Counted from the stretch's first letter, positions 1 through 25,500 are shown. The stretch is 64,000 bases of DNA from Otis tarda (GCA_026413225.1 CM048572.1:7006001-7070000); one strand, 5' to 3'. Translations and numbers: made by a program. The notes: generated by a model from the sequence alone, not told the origin.

Positions 1-12746
<12,746 letters not shown>

Positions 12747-13450
12747 GATACAAGCTAGTATCAGAAGACAACATTTGACAGAAGACTGTGTGACTTAAAA
12801 AACTGACACTGCAGAGCTGTTATTTCAATGTCTTATTATTTCAATGGACACTATCGGGTTATGTTTTTAAAATATTTTTGTTAATAACCCTACATTTATG
12901 ACAAGATCATTTTTGATCTACCTTAACTCAGTAGTCATCGCCAAATTTCACTTAGTGTTTACAATGAAAACAAATGAATCAGTTTGAGCTGCTGGTTCTA
13001 CGATCAGAAGTTATTACATTTCTGTAATAGTTGCATTACAGACACTTACAGAAGGCTGTCTAAATCCAAGTTATGTGCCTATTCATTTGTTTTTACAAAA
13101 TCAGAATTCTGTACCAAAAAGATCTTAAAATGTCTGTCTGTTCCTCTCCTCTTTCCTCCTCCCAATTTTTTTCTTTCTTCATCTTACATGGTAAAAAAGC
13201 AAAAATGTTCTGTACCTGTTTTCTCTTTAAAAACTACAGATTTAGAAAGAGGGTAAATGCTGACAGGACATCACTAATCTTTCAGTATAAAGTTGAGACT
13301 GATGTTTAGTAAAGATGTAAATTTTGTGCCTTGGGAAAAATGTTAGACTACCTGTTGGATTTTGCAGTGGATTGTACAGTCTTGTTTGGGGCAGGGGTTT
13401 GGGGAAGAAAGGTAGCCAATTAATATGTAGTATAATCTTAGCCTTTTTGA

Positions 13451-13456
13451 AATAAA
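13451..13456 (+). terminator. Poly(A) signal AATAAA (possible proximal site)
   Basis: About 700 bases after the stop codon; it would give a short 3' UTR form. Confidence 0.4.
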
Positions 13457-14028
13457 AGACAAAACTTCCAAATATTTCTAAAGAGCCAGTATTTCATGCT
13501 TTCAATCCCATGTCCCAGATTTTTTTCTCAACTGTTTTTTTTTTTCTTAAATTTATAACTGACATCTTAAGCTTCTCAGTCTACTCAGATGGTGTTCAAG
13601 GGAGGTGCTCAAACAATATTGCAATGAATGTTTCACCAAGCATAACCTTTTATCTTTTTTCTTTCTTAACCTGTAGATAATAATTTATTTCAGTCTGACT
13701 CAAGGGTTTTATGTGTATGAATGTATTCATTTGCTCCTTATGTGAACACTATATCTGAATATGATTTTAATATTAATATTATTATATTATTTTTAAAAAC
13801 TGTATTTTTGTAAGTAACTTCCATAGATCTGAGGCTCTTATCTCTGTGTTGGATAAGTTTCATGAACTCACTTTCTTATTTGCCATAAATTTCTCCCTGT
13901 GAAAATAAATTGTATGACTATTACATTAATTCACATAAGCCTATAAATTTCTACTGAAAATGTTTACCATAGAACTAGAATACATTTGTTAATATTGTTA
14001 ATAAACTTGTATAATGAATGCTTCATTC

Positions 14029-14034
14029 AATAAA
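14029..14034 (+). terminator. Poly(A) signal AATAAA (probable distal site of the TRAM-like gene)
   Basis: Second of two AATAAA hexamers 29 bases apart. A moderately GT-rich stretch follows from about 14050. Confidence 0.6.
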
Positions 14035-14251
14035 AATATCTTTTGAGCAGTTTGGGTGAGATTTGCTTAGCCTTCAAGTATTTTCCCAGCATGCTGCTCA
14101 CAAGCCAAATCTAAGCCAAGAGTAACAAGAGTAGTGCAAAGTCACGTTTGTGTCACCGAGAATCTTCAAGTCTTGGAAACACAGGTCCTCGGTGCCATGA
14201 ACCCAGTAGGTCAGAAAGCCTATGCTTGAGGTTTAAGATACAGACTGCAGC

Positions 14252-14290
14252 GGGGTAGGGCTGTGTGGGGTAGGGCTGTGTCGGGTAGGG
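14252..14290 (+). repeat. G-rich tandem repeat, canonical G-quadruplex motif
   Basis: Two copies of GGGGTAGGGCTGTGT and a third partial copy give six runs of three or four Gs separated by loops of 2, 6, 2, 7 and 2 bases. It lies about 220 bases beyond the last poly(A) signal on the transcribed-strand sense, where G-rich pause elements can aid termination. Confidence 0.85.
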
Positions 14291-14950
14291 TTTGTTTTCT
14301 GGAATTTTTTGTTTGTTGTTTGGTTGGGATTTTTTCTAAATTTGAATATAGTCAGGTTTTTTAAGGACTAAACGGATTGTATTTTTCCCTTTTTTCCATG
14401 TTATGAATGTCACACCGAGTAACCATCAAATTAGACACTTATTTCTTCCTTTTTCAATCACATAGCCTTTGCTTAAGTTGCATAAGATCTGTCAGCACAG
14501 ATGCTGAGGCACGTTCCCTAGTGATGTGATGTTGTAATGAAGGATCCTATTAGGCTGAGGTTGTATGGTGGCGTAGCAATGTGGACAACAGTGTTGCTCT
14601 TGCCTGCTCCTGTTCAAGTCCACTAAAAACTGAAATCATTCAGAGTAAGTTAAAAAAATGCAAGATGTTGTTTTGGAGCTGGAGTTTTAAACAAGTTATG
14701 AAAAATGCTAGAATTTCTAAAACTCAGTCTTGTTGAATACTATGTAACTCTCTAATTAATTAGTTTCATTATTGTGTTCCTAAATGAATTGGAATGGAGG
14801 AGGCAATGTTTAACTTGCATATATATAATTGATCGTTGTATAAGCTAAAAATAATAGTTTAGTGAAAGGCTGCAAAAAAATTCATAAATTATTTTGCTGA
14901 AACACTACAGTTTGTTTTACATGTTTTGTTTTCCACTATGTTTTACATAA

Positions 14951-14986
14951 GGATTTGTTGATTGTTTAATGTGTAATCAACAATCC
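14951..14986 (+). repeat. Inverted repeat with 12-bp arms and one bulge
   Basis: GGATTTGTTGATT pairs with AATCAACAATCC apart from one bulged T, around an 11-base loop. Function unknown. Confidence 0.6.
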
Positions 14987-16857
14987 ATACCACAGGAGCC
15001 ATGTTTTCAGTGTGCATGAGGTTCTGATTAAACAAAACTTTCTGCACTTAAAAAAAAAATTGTTCTCTAATGATATATTTCTGGTGCATCTCATTTTACT
15101 CTTATATATATATATTTTAAAATTTCCTTTCTTGATATTAAATAACCTGGTTTTTTATTATTCTAAACCAGTTACTCTTGATAGTCTGGTCAGTTAGGCA
15201 GATGAGCCACACTAACTGGATTGCTAGTCTAGGAAGAAGATATGTATGTACTTTGGATTTATTAAAAAAAAATAATCAAAATATACTCAGTTCTTCAACA
15301 CTTACACCAATTTCTCACCAGTAATGGTTTCCTTTGGTGCTTATTCAATACCTTTTCAGTCCCTGTGATGTCTATGGTCATTTCATGGTCTTTTGTACAC
15401 CAGATACTCTTGCCAGCTCCAGTCCAAGCAGTCTGCAGTCAATCTGTTGCAAACTCAGTTTGTCTACAGAAAAAATATCAAAATAATAATAAAGAAGTTA
15501 AAACAAGTTTAAATTTTGCAGTGATCAAAAAATGCCAGTTGAGCCCCAGAAAACTTGGTGGTAATGTGACAAACCTCGTTCTTGTTTAAGAGATGTTTCT
15601 CTTGCACTAATTTTCAAACAGAAATTTATCTTGAAAAATTCAAGAGACACATCAGTTATGCATAGAGATGCCCATGTGGAAGATAAAACATTTTTTGAGA
15701 TGGAAAATTATGATTGAGTGCGTTATTGTCACAATAAAAATGAATGGCAGTATCCAAAAAGTGAGCTATGGCTCATGTTTCCTTAAGTCTGTGCTTCCAT
15801 TGGCCTTTTTTGACTGAGAAAATGTTGGGATCAGATTAGATTTAATTAGTATGTTAAGATCAGTTAAAAGTATGTGTCTTGTGTACATCTTTGACCAAAA
15901 TTTTAATACATTTAGGCTTCTAAAGACTTGCTTTAAAAGGAACATGCACCAGCAGGTGGAGCAAATAGAACTCTAACATTTAACATTTTTATCTACAGCT
16001 ACATTTACTATGTTCAGCTTTTAAGATAAGTACAAAAATTTGTGGAGGTCTTATTAATTCTTGTAGAGCATCACATATCAATGAAAAGTTATAGCACTTG
16101 ATCACTGCATCCTTTGTTATATAAAGGCAGAGCTAACTTGGAAGTTAGGTATTTATAATTGTTGTAACAGAAACCAAAGGTTGAAAGGGAACAAAAAGAT
16201 ACACGATATTTGTACTCTGTTGATACTGGAAGTCCTGTCTCAGTATTGAGGCTATGGTGCCATAGATGCAATGTTAGTATAATCTGAAAACCTTACATCT
16301 AAGTGGAAGAAATATGAATAACATTCAGTTTGCCCAGATAAAAAAATCGTAACATAACTCCATTATCACCGCTGCGCCTCATTAAACTATTCCTCTCTGC
16401 ATACCTGCTTTCATTTTGCCCTGATAAAATGCTTTGTTATAATTCATAGTGGAAAAAGAGAACAACTTGCAGAAAAAGATTACCTGGAATGGAAGAAGTG
16501 AAATCGTTAAACAGCAGACCTCTCACTTTCAGGAAGTGCAACAGGACCTCATTCCTCTTAAGGTACCCTAACAACGTGAACTCTTTTCTGTTGTGATAAG
16601 ATGACAGGGAATCTGTCTCTACTAGTTAGTTAAATCTGAGTTCCTAAGAACAAACAGACATTTATAATTGGTAAGCTCTTGTGTAGTATAACTGCAAGGT
16701 GAAAATCTGAGGTGGAGCTTGTTTTTCCAGAACTTGACATATTTTAATTTCTTATATCTCTGGATTTTTTTTTTTGTTTGTAATGCTTGTTTCGGAGGTA
16801 GCTGGAGGCTCATATTGTACCAGTAACTTGCTTAGAGGTGCCCAACGCTAATTTGAT

Positions 16858-16882
16858 GTTTTGTTTTGTTTTGTTTTGTTTT
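16858..16882 (+). repeat. (GTTTT)5 microsatellite
   Basis: Five uninterrupted GTTTT units in the intergenic region. Confidence 0.95.
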
Positions 16883-17841
16883 TTAATTTGTGAATTACTG
16901 GAAGGTGTGCTTAATGGCTTTACTTGTCTGTCCATCTTGAATACTGATTGTGGCTGTTGTCCCGTAATGAGCTCTGCGTGAATAGTTTGGCAGAACTTAA
17001 GCTCATACATTTTCATTATTTCACACTTCATAAATTTTCAAAATAAAAAGAGCATTTTTGTGCAGCTGCTTTGTGAGTACCTGTTTTAGTTTGCAAAGTT
17101 TAAAATACTCGTTCTAAAAAAGTTTATGAAAATTGTATTTATGCCAGCAAATTGTGGCATAAGAAGGTTATATTCTTGTAGGCTCCAGTCCTTGGTATCC
17201 TTGCCTTGCTTTGTTACAGAGGCCAAGTGAACTGCTACTGTGAGTGAGTTTGAAAACCATCTTTGACACATACCTGAAGAGTGACTGAAACTATTTATGT
17301 TCTTTTTAACTTTCATCCCAACCTGTTTGTGTTTTATTAAACACTCACTTCAGTAGACCTTTTTTTTTTTCTTTATTGAAATGGGAAAAATGGCACTTCG
17401 TGTAGGAAATGCTCCACAAACATTATTCGGCTGTAACTTTCAGCTGTTGTGATTGAGTTCTGCGTGCAGGGCTGATACCTTACTGTATTTTAGTCCTTCG
17501 TACCTGTAAAACGCTCTTTATTAAATACTGCATTGCTGTGACTCCGTGGACCACCCACAGCTGCAGTGCTTGATACGGAGCACGGGAAGCTTCCCACGGG
17601 ACCGCTTCCTCGACCCTGTTTGGGCCAGCGCTGGGGAGGAGCGGCCATTCCGCGGGGCGCCCTCCGGGCCGACCCCGGCGGCTCTCAGCCACCCGGCCGC
17701 GGCGGCGGAAAACGGGCGGAGCCTCGCGCAGCCCGGATTGGGCGGCGGCCGCAGGGGCAGCTGGGAGCGGGCGGGTACTACAGGTACCGTGATTGCCCGC
17801 GCGGAGGGGGGCGGGTCCCATGAGCGCCCGCGCGGGGCCGT

Positions 17842-17860
17842 ACTACACGTCCCACAATGC
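17842..17860 (+). promoter_or_regulatory. ZNF143 (Staf) binding site
   Basis: ACTACACGTCCCACAATGC fits the ACTACAnnTCCCAnnATGC consensus at every fixed position, about 70 bases upstream of the presumed start region. Confidence 0.75.
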
Positions 17861-17866
17861 CTCGCG

Positions 17867-17878
17867 CCGCCTGGTGGC
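17867..17878 (+). promoter_or_regulatory. CTCF-like core site
   Basis: CCGCCTGGTGGC matches the CTCF core except that the usual A before GG is T. It lies 6 bases after the ZNF143 site; the two factors often co-occupy promoters. Confidence 0.4.
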
Positions 17879-17909
17879 TCCTCTCGGGGAGGCCGGTTCC
17901 TATTTAAAT

Positions 17910-17997
17910 CTGAGCAGCGAGGAAAATGGCGGCGAGAGGCTGAGTGTGGGGGAGACGGGGAGAAGGAGACGTAGCTGAGCTTTGGCTCCTTTCCCAG
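17910..17997 (+). other. NCOA1: Non-coding first exon, probably NCOA1 exon 1
   Basis: The exon ends CCCAG and is followed by the consensus donor GTGAGT at 17998. TTTAAATCTGAGCAGCGAGG followed by the YY1 box and GAGAGG resembles the human NCOA1 5' UTR as I remember it (a TTTAAA-GCTGAGCTGCGAGG run, the same YY1 box, then GGGAGG). Context agrees: in the paralogous 8q13 region TRAM1 lies next to NCOA2 in the same orientation. NCOA1 encodes the nuclear receptor coactivator SRC-1; none of its coding exons are in the window. The 5' end is a guess, and the identity rests on memory of one short UTR. Confidence 0.5.
17923..17933 (+). promoter_or_regulatory. YY1 site AAAATGGCGGC
   Basis: Perfect YY1 motif in the orientation typical of sites just downstream of transcription starts, which puts the start slightly upstream (about 17900-17922). 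The ATG in it opens only a six-codon frame (17926-17943). Confidence 0.7.
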
Positions 17998-20900
17998 GTG
18001 AGTGGGGTTTGGAGGGAGGGAGTAACGAGTGGAGGGAGGAGAGTTCTGGTTCTTGTTCCCCTGCCTCCGGCGCTGGGGTGGGACTGGGATGGGGGAGGCA
18101 GGGCTGCCCCTTGCCGGGGAAGGGAGCAGCCTGGGGCTGGCCCTGAGGGGCGGCTCTCTTCGTTCCCTCTCGCCCCCCTCCCCAATATGGATGTGCCTCC
18201 CTGACGGGAGGAGGAAGGGGAGCGTAGACGGGCTGTGTGTGAGCAGTAATCCCGGGGTTGGAGGTGAGGGGATTCCCGGGGCAGTGTGCAAATGCCGTTA
18301 TCTCTTTCTGAGCGTTGGAACTTTAGCGCCGAGTGTAGTTAGGAGGGGGGATTCCTGAGGCAGTGGTGAGGTGCTGCTGTGTTGAGCTGAAGGCTTTCAG
18401 TCTCACTGTGTGATGCATATCTAAGTAGGGTGAGTTTGGGTGGAGGTTCCTCGTGTAGCATTGGGAGACTTGGGGTCGCTATGGATTTGTGTTTCGAATC
18501 GGCTGTTTCCCAGCCTGAGTAGAAGGGGGGTGTGGGTGAAATACCTGGGCTAGAATGGCCCCGTCTGCCATTCAGCTGGGTTTATCTGATGCTGAGGCAG
18601 TTCCAAAGACCTTGTTGTCTGCAGTCTCCTTCTGATCATCCGGTAGCCTCGGTAAGTTTCAGAGGTGACTTATCTTGTCTCTGGTAATAAGGAAAGGGGT
18701 GACAAATACTGCAAAGAAGGGGTTGATTTCCATGCCTATTATCTGTTTCTGCATCACAGCTGCAATGGAACTGTGCTGTTGAGGGATGAAGATGAGGGTT
18801 TTTTTTTTTTTTAATTATTATTATTATTTTTTCTTCCCTCCCTCCTGAGGTAACATACCACTGTAGGTGTTAGTGATTCTAGGGTATAATGGGGTGAATA
18901 TGGGTGGGGATGTTGTCTGAGGTTGACATAATTCCCAGAGTCCTCTTTGTTTGGTTCTAAAGTTGGGTCTGTTTGTGGTTTCTGCTCTTACTCTTAAGCA
19001 CTGTTGGGTTTTCTTTTGAAAGAGAGGCTTCCCACTTTGTCAGCTCATCCAGCGAACAGAGTTTTAAATCAGTCTCTTTTATTCATGCAGTATCTCCTTC
19101 CTCTTTAATTTGTTAAGAAAAAAATCTGATTCTGCCTTTAAGTCTTTTATCTAAAATTTAACAGAAAATATGTTGGATCCTGTTTGGAGTAACGGGACAA
19201 AACTGAAGCGAATATGGAAATGTGAGAGACAGAAATGTCTAGATATATAGTGTATATATAATACAGTTAAAACGGACACTCACAATAAGCTTAAAATTCT
19301 ATCATCACTATTGTAAAAATAAATATTTTCTTGTGAAGTATTTCTGTCTTATAATGAACTGCTACACATGAGACAAAGATGTGTGTGTTCTAAATATAAA
19401 TACAAGCCAGCTTCATAGTAACAAATAGTATCTGAGTGGAAGCCGCAGCATAAGAGCTTGGCTTTAGAGGAAACAGATAAAATTGCAGGTTACTCTTTTT
19501 TTTTTTTTTTGGTTTTTTTTTTTTTTTTAACTAGACTGTGTATAACATACAGTGATTGTATTTACTGTTAGCAATTCCTGTAATGGGCTGTTTAACTGTT
19601 TGTTGTTCGGAATTTCACTCAACTCTGTTACTACTACTACTTTTTTTTTTTTCCTTTTAATTAATACCAATGGATTTGCTGTTGTAATATGAGGATAGAG
19701 GAAGTGATAGCAAACAGAATAAACCCAGTATTCAGCCTCACTTTAAATACCTTTTGTGATAAAAATGTACTGTTTTGAGTCTGCTTTTATTTGACATACG
19801 AGTTGTGTGGGTTTGGGGTGGATATGTTGTGTGTTTGGGGTTTTCGGGGAATTTTTTTTTTTTAATTCTTTATTTGAAACCCCTGTTCATCTTAGCTTTG
19901 GATTTATTAACTTGGAAGTTTGTATTGTCTGTTTATCAATTTTTTGTACAATATCGCTGAAAGGAATGTATAGCTGAAATAAAATGCAGAGTAGATGAGA
20001 AGGAAATCTGTTTTACAATAGAACATGTTTTGATCATGGGCTTTTTTTTTCATTAATAATGGACAAGAAATGATAGTCAAAGCCTTCAAGATTAATTTCT
20101 ATGTTGCAGTTGCTTAGAAGAGGGTGTTTTGTCTTTTTTTTTTTTTTTTTTTTTCCCAAGAACCCTGAGAAAGAAAGGATGTCTTGCTTATATTTGTCTG
20201 CAAAATCAAGCCATTGGTAGCATGTAAAATGATATTGGACACTACAGTCTGACACTGGAGGTTGCTTCAACTCCTGCATTTAAATGAGCTTCCCTCGAAG
20301 AGGTGATCGTGAGTGACTGTATGATACAGGATATTCTGCATTATGTTCATGGAAACTCTTTGATTATGAGTATTTAGAAATATCTTAAATATTTTTCTGA
20401 CTTGTTTTTATACTAAAAAATGGAGCTGAAGAGGAAGGGAGGAATAGTGTTTTTATGCCAAGGATATGAGAGGCTGGTGAAGAATACCTAAACCTGAATG
20501 CTGGGGCAGCATGCCTGTCTGCTTTTTTTTCTCTGGCTAGATGTATTTATGTTTCTAAACGTAGTGTATTAAGGAAGAGACAATTATGAAAATATTTAAC
20601 AGCTACTGATTTAAATCTACTCTGGAATATATTTTCACTCTGATTTTTATATGCTGCATTTGGTTAAGAGAAGGTACATCAAATCCTTCTTTACCCCACG
20701 TAAATGGGATGTATACTTCACATGGACCCTATTACCTTAATAATACTTTTAATTTAAATAGTGAATTTTATTTTTAGTTGACAATTAACAATAAGCTGGT
20801 TTTCTGTGAAGTGGAACAAAATTAACTTGCTACCAAACTGAGTCGCATGAGGTATTTTTAGTCTTTTGCGTGCAGGCTGTGAAATTATTGCTGTTGAGGT

Positions 20901-22089
20901 TTTAAGTTTTCACATGTAGATGCACATTTTTGTCGTCTACAGCCAGCCCTATTTCTGACATCATACAGAGGTCAGGAAAAAGCAGTTACTTAAGACAGCA
21001 TGCTATTTAAATGAGAGGGAGAGGAGAGCAGGGGTGCCACTATTGGCTTTACTGCTTATTTTGCTTATTTCCTGCAAAGTCAGGCATGTTACTGCTCATG
21101 ATAAACCTAGGATATGGCATAAGTCGCTTACTTCTGAGGTTGTCATTGCTTTTGCAGTATACTAGAAGAGTGGAGGTGGTAAGGTCAGCTCTACAGGTAT
21201 CTACCTACCTTTAAGTATTCCATGACTGTGTGCTTTGTGTGGGTGTGTGGTTGTTGGTTTCTTTGCTTTGGTTTGGTTTTGGTCAGGTCCTCCCACCTGC
21301 CTTTGTCACCTTCACAGTTAAATGTGAGCCTGTTCAGGTCAGGTGTAGTTAAACTGTTTGTCAAACAGTCTTTGTTAAGTTATGGATCATTGCCCTATTG
21401 GAAGTTTTATTTAAAAGGCTTTCTTACCATCAAGTTAACTTTTTTTTTTTTTTAAAAGATTAGAAACATGAGTAGTGTCATGACTTGAAGTCTAAAACAA
21501 TCATTTTATGGACGAGATTGATCTAAAAATCTGAAAACACTGTAAAATTTCTGTAGAAAATGTTATAATTGTTAGGTCAGGCCAAGCAATTTTTCATCAA
21601 AGCTCTTATATATGAGGCTAAACTATATAGCAGTTTTGCCCTGATTTATCAGGTACTCCTGAAAATGAGGGAGGAAGGAGAAGAGGAAGGCAGCAGAACA
21701 ATGTAACAGTTATACTGCTAGCCATAATGCCTAGCACCTGTGTTAGCCTTGGCCGAGTATGAGATTTTGTCACAAAGCCTGAACCCTCTTCTGTTTCCAC
21801 ACTTCCATGCATGTCAAGATGTGTCAAAGGCATGGATTGAGATAATCTAGTATCACACATATACCCAGAAGGCCTTTAGGAGGCACATTTTCAAGGCAGG
21901 TTTGTATATATAGTTGCATGGAATATTCTGCATGTGACGTTGGTCATGTTATGGAGACTTTTTGTCCTCCTCCTGTTCTCTGCTGCATGGAAGTAGGAAA
22001 ATGAGTTCAAAGGCAACACCAAAACAGGTTGGATGGCTAAAAATGATATCAATGTAATGCATTTCTCGTGGGTAGTTGTAGCCTAACAC

Positions 22090-22115
22090 TTTTTTTTTTT
22101 TTTTTTTTTTTTTTT
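22090..22115 (+). repeat. T26 homopolymer
   Basis: Uninterrupted T-run. I looked for a retrocopy on the minus strand next to it and found no poly(A) signal or recognisable cDNA. Confidence 0.9.
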
Positions 22116-22485
22116 CCCCCTCCTTCCCTTGACAGTGGTAGGAGGGAGTCTGAGTGGAACAGGGCAGAAAGAAAAGGCTGAAGTACCTTTTGTCTCCCTG
22201 GTCTCGGAGACTGTAAAGCTATTTAATGTATGGATGAAACTTGCTCTTTTTGCTTTATTTGTCTAGAATCTCCACAGGGCTACATGTATGCTTTTTCTTG
22301 TGAACTTTTAGGTGAGGTGGAATAGAACGATATACTTTATCTTTTGTGATTCCAGTAGCTTTCTCTCAGCAAACACAAATGGTAAAAATGAAATTTTCTG
22401 GAGTATTTTATCATTGGGCCACACAAACATGTTTTTGAACAACACTAGGAAAAAGCAAGTAAAAACCTGTTGTCTAAAGACTATT

Positions 22486-22516
22486 TGCCAGTTGTCTTTG
22501 AATAAAACAACTGGCA
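22486..22516 (+). repeat. Perfect inverted repeat, 10-bp arms
   Basis: TGCCAGTTGT and ACAACTGGCA separated by 11 bases. Each arm holds an E-box-like CAGTTG/CAACTG core, so it could be a spaced dimeric site or chance. Confidence 0.6.
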
Positions 22517-25500
22517 GATTAGGTGTTTGCCTTCCACCTCCAGTGTACCCTGTGTAAAATAAAGCAGATGCGCCTGTGTGTTCAAAATGATTGTTGAAGA
22601 CTTTCTTGAAAGCTTACTCAGTTCATTTAATGTTAAGCGTATCTTCTCAATGCCAGTGTTTGTCTGGGTCATGTGTGCAACAGAACTGTAATGTAATACA
22701 TGTTTTTTTATTTCCTAAGATGACTGTAGCAAAACTATCAATTCATATATTGCACTCTTTCCAAGTGTCTTAGAACATCAATTTATCTTTGTAGTTGACC
22801 ACAAGCTAAACAAGACTTCAGTGTCACCATGCTGGGTCTAGGGAAGCATCTCTCTTCCTGTTACTGAACCAACTTGCGGGTATTGTGATGGTATAGGGTG
22901 ATACTGTAGAGGAGATCACCTTTATATGACCATAGATGTCCTTCCTTCTCTATGCTCATTGCCAGATAATTTTGAACTTTAAAGGAAAATACCTTTTCAT
23001 TCCAGATCGTAGAGTATACTTTTATAAACAATTTAAATAGTATCAAATGCTTGTCATCTTTACCTAATGAAGAAGGAGGGTAAGAGCTTTAAGTCAAAGG
23101 ATCTGTCACAATGCTTAATGGAAAACGTTTAAAAATGTTTATTAGTGGCTTTTCTTCACAATGAAAGCTTTATGGTAAATAGACTGTATCGTAAGTTTAA
23201 GTCGTGCTTTCAGGTAATGCATTAAAATACAAACTACTCTGTCCCTTCTAGGTTTTCATAACACAAGTCATGAGATATCAAGCCCCTGAGGAAGAGTTGG
23301 TGGGGATTTAAAAAACAACCCACCCCCGCCCTGTTCTTGATTCTTTTAAACCCAATATGGAGGTTTTAACCTCTCATTTTTCTAGAAACTTGAACTTTCA
23401 TAACTGTTGTGACAAACTTGAGGATTAGTGTGTGTGTGTGTACATGTAGTTTTTAAAGCTATAACTTGCTGATAATGTTCCCAGTCTACCAGATGGTGCA
23501 GTATTGAAATCTGTTAGCAATGGGCTGCATGGTAAAATCAAGCAGACTGTTTCTTATCCTATGCTTTTCTGAACTGCACAAAGTGAGTGGATAAATATGT
23601 ATACTTGTTCCACAAGGACAATGCAAAGCTGGCTAACTAGCACCAGCCACTGCAAAACTACTATTGTAGCTCTCTTATGCACCATTTTGGAGACTCATCT
23701 TTTTAATAAAAGCTTAAACGAATGAGAGTGTTATCTTGGGAAGAGATGTGAAAAATAATCCAAGTGTTTTTGATGTTTCATTATGCCAAAGAATGACTAA
23801 GCAATGGAAGCTTACAGTAGTGATGTACCTTTTTTTTTCAGTTTAGTCATCTGAAAGCCTCTGAATTTTTGTTTTTCTAAGTCTCAAGCAGGTCTGTTAC
23901 TGCGCTGAACTCTAGCCAGAGCACAAGATATGAAGTGTTGTAGCATAATAAGACTAAGCAGCTGTTTCTACCTTACATTGGCAAATGAGTAATAAGCTCT
24001 AAGGGTGCTATTTTACTATTTACTTTTGATGTAAATGAGTGAAATCTAATGTTAAAAATCTTGTGAGGACAAAATCTCTGGTATATAGATAAGCAACTTT
24101 CTTTACATGCACAAGCAATAGTTAATTTTTTTCTTTTAGACCTCTTATTGTTCTTTATAAAAGACTTAAATTATTGCTGTAGATGTAGAAAGGAACCTTT
24201 CTAGACTGCATGAGTTTAATGTTTTGTTGTTAGTTCCCATTGGCTAAATATTGATGAGGTGAGTCATTTACATATAGATAATGGTGTGATGTCACATCCA
24301 GCTTCAAGTACTGATTCAGCATTAAAAGTTTGGTTATGAAATCGCTCATGAACTGACTTGCCCAAAATACATGCATCAGCTTCTAGTTAACTCTTAAATG
24401 AATGATCCTAGAAATCATAAATGTCTTTCAAATGCTTTTTTATTTAGCATGATCTGAGAAAATTATTCTTCTTGGAAGTTTCTAGTAAAATGCAGTTAGA
24501 AGTTGTTATATGTGCACACAAAATACAAAATTTGACTGTCTTAGTCTACATACTTTTTCTCCATGATTATCTTATGTCTAATAACGGAATGTCCTGCCTC
24601 ATTGAAACATCCACAGGTAGTGGAGCAGGGAGTGGGCTGGGTGGCTTTTGTTGCTATATCCATTAGTGAAAGGGTTAAGCAGAAGGCAGAAGCAAGGAAA
24701 AAAAAAGTGAAACATGTTCTTTACTCTAGTATTTTGTGGAAACTTTTTATTGTTCAGAACAGTCAATCAAGAGAACTGATTTGTGTTTTTTCTGCACCGG
24801 TATAAAGAATTAAAACTTAAAGCAAGGGTAGCATTCCCATGTTTTAGCCTTCTGCACTCAAATTGTAGTTCTAACACCTCACTGATTGCCTGTGGACTAT
24901 GTTGGCGTCTTAACATAGCTGGCTTTGTCAAATACCCAGGTTGTGTTTTCAGCACATTCTGTGGAGGGTAGTGATTCCCAGGAAAAGGGCAACTTCCATG
25001 CTGCGTCCTTTTTGGTACTATATGTGTTTGAGTGGGTAGCAGCTCATGTAGTTTACTTCAGTAAACTTTTCTAAAACTTTTTAGACAACTGTTGAGAGGG
25101 TGCGTGCCCACACACAGCCAGTATGTGGAAGCGCTGTATTGTTCCTTGGAAGCTTAGGGAAGAAGTAGTAAAGGTTCAAAAAGTAACTTCCTCCTCTTAT
25201 TCAAAAATGGTTATCCATTCTCAGCAGCTTATGTCCCAGGGAGGTGATTTAAAACAAAAATTTGCAACTTCTTTTTTTGTCAGTGACTTGGACAGATTTT
25301 TCAGACCTCTACCCCTATAATAGCTTTTTTTCCCAATACAGGCTGGGCTAAAGAGGTTAGACGGAAATAGGGAATTATGGCTCATGCTGCACTTCCTTTT
25401 GTGCTCTGTCCATCTTTGCTACTGCAGTGAACTAAAGCAGACATAGCAGCCTCTTTTGTTGTAGTACTCTTGTTGTTGTCTTTTATGGAAGCCTTTTTGA

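Larger units (their letters stand above)
12747..14050 (+). other. TRAM-like 3' UTR
   Basis: AT-rich sequence following the TGA with no long coding frame. AATAAA occurs at 13451-13456, 13904-13909, 14000-14005 and 14029-14034. The last pair probably makes the main 3' end near 14050, and the 13451 site a shorter form. The end coordinate is an estimate. Confidence 0.7.
14051..17550. other. Intergenic region between the TRAM-like gene and the downstream CpG island
   Basis: About 3.5 kb of AT-rich DNA holding a G-quadruplex motif (14252-14290), a bulged hairpin (14951-14986) and (GTTTT)5 at 16858-16882. Open frames here are short and domain-free. No gene was recognised. Confidence 0.75.
17560..18260 (+). 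promoter_or_regulatory. NCOA1: CpG island promoter (inferred NCOA1 promoter)
   Basis: An abrupt GC- and CpG-rich block in AT-rich surroundings. In order: GGGCGG-type Sp1 boxes (about 17713-17815), a ZNF143 site (17842-17860), a CTCF-like core (17867-17878), a TATA-like TATTTAAAT (17901-17909) and a YY1 site (17923-17933), then a donor at 17998. This is the build of a broad CpG promoter firing to the right. Long open frames on both strands here are proline/arginine/glycine-rich artefacts of GC content. The gene name is inferred (see the exon entry). Confidence 0.8.

Noticed and set aside
17480-18358. Overlapping open frames of up to 256 codons on both strands of the CpG island
   Set aside because: They overlap each other in several frames, are Pro/Arg/Gly/Ser-rich and are open only because GC-rich DNA has few stops. 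No domain was seen.
22090-22200. Possible minus-strand retrocopy ending at the T26 run
   Set aside because: No poly(A) signal next to the run and no recognisable coding sequence to its right.
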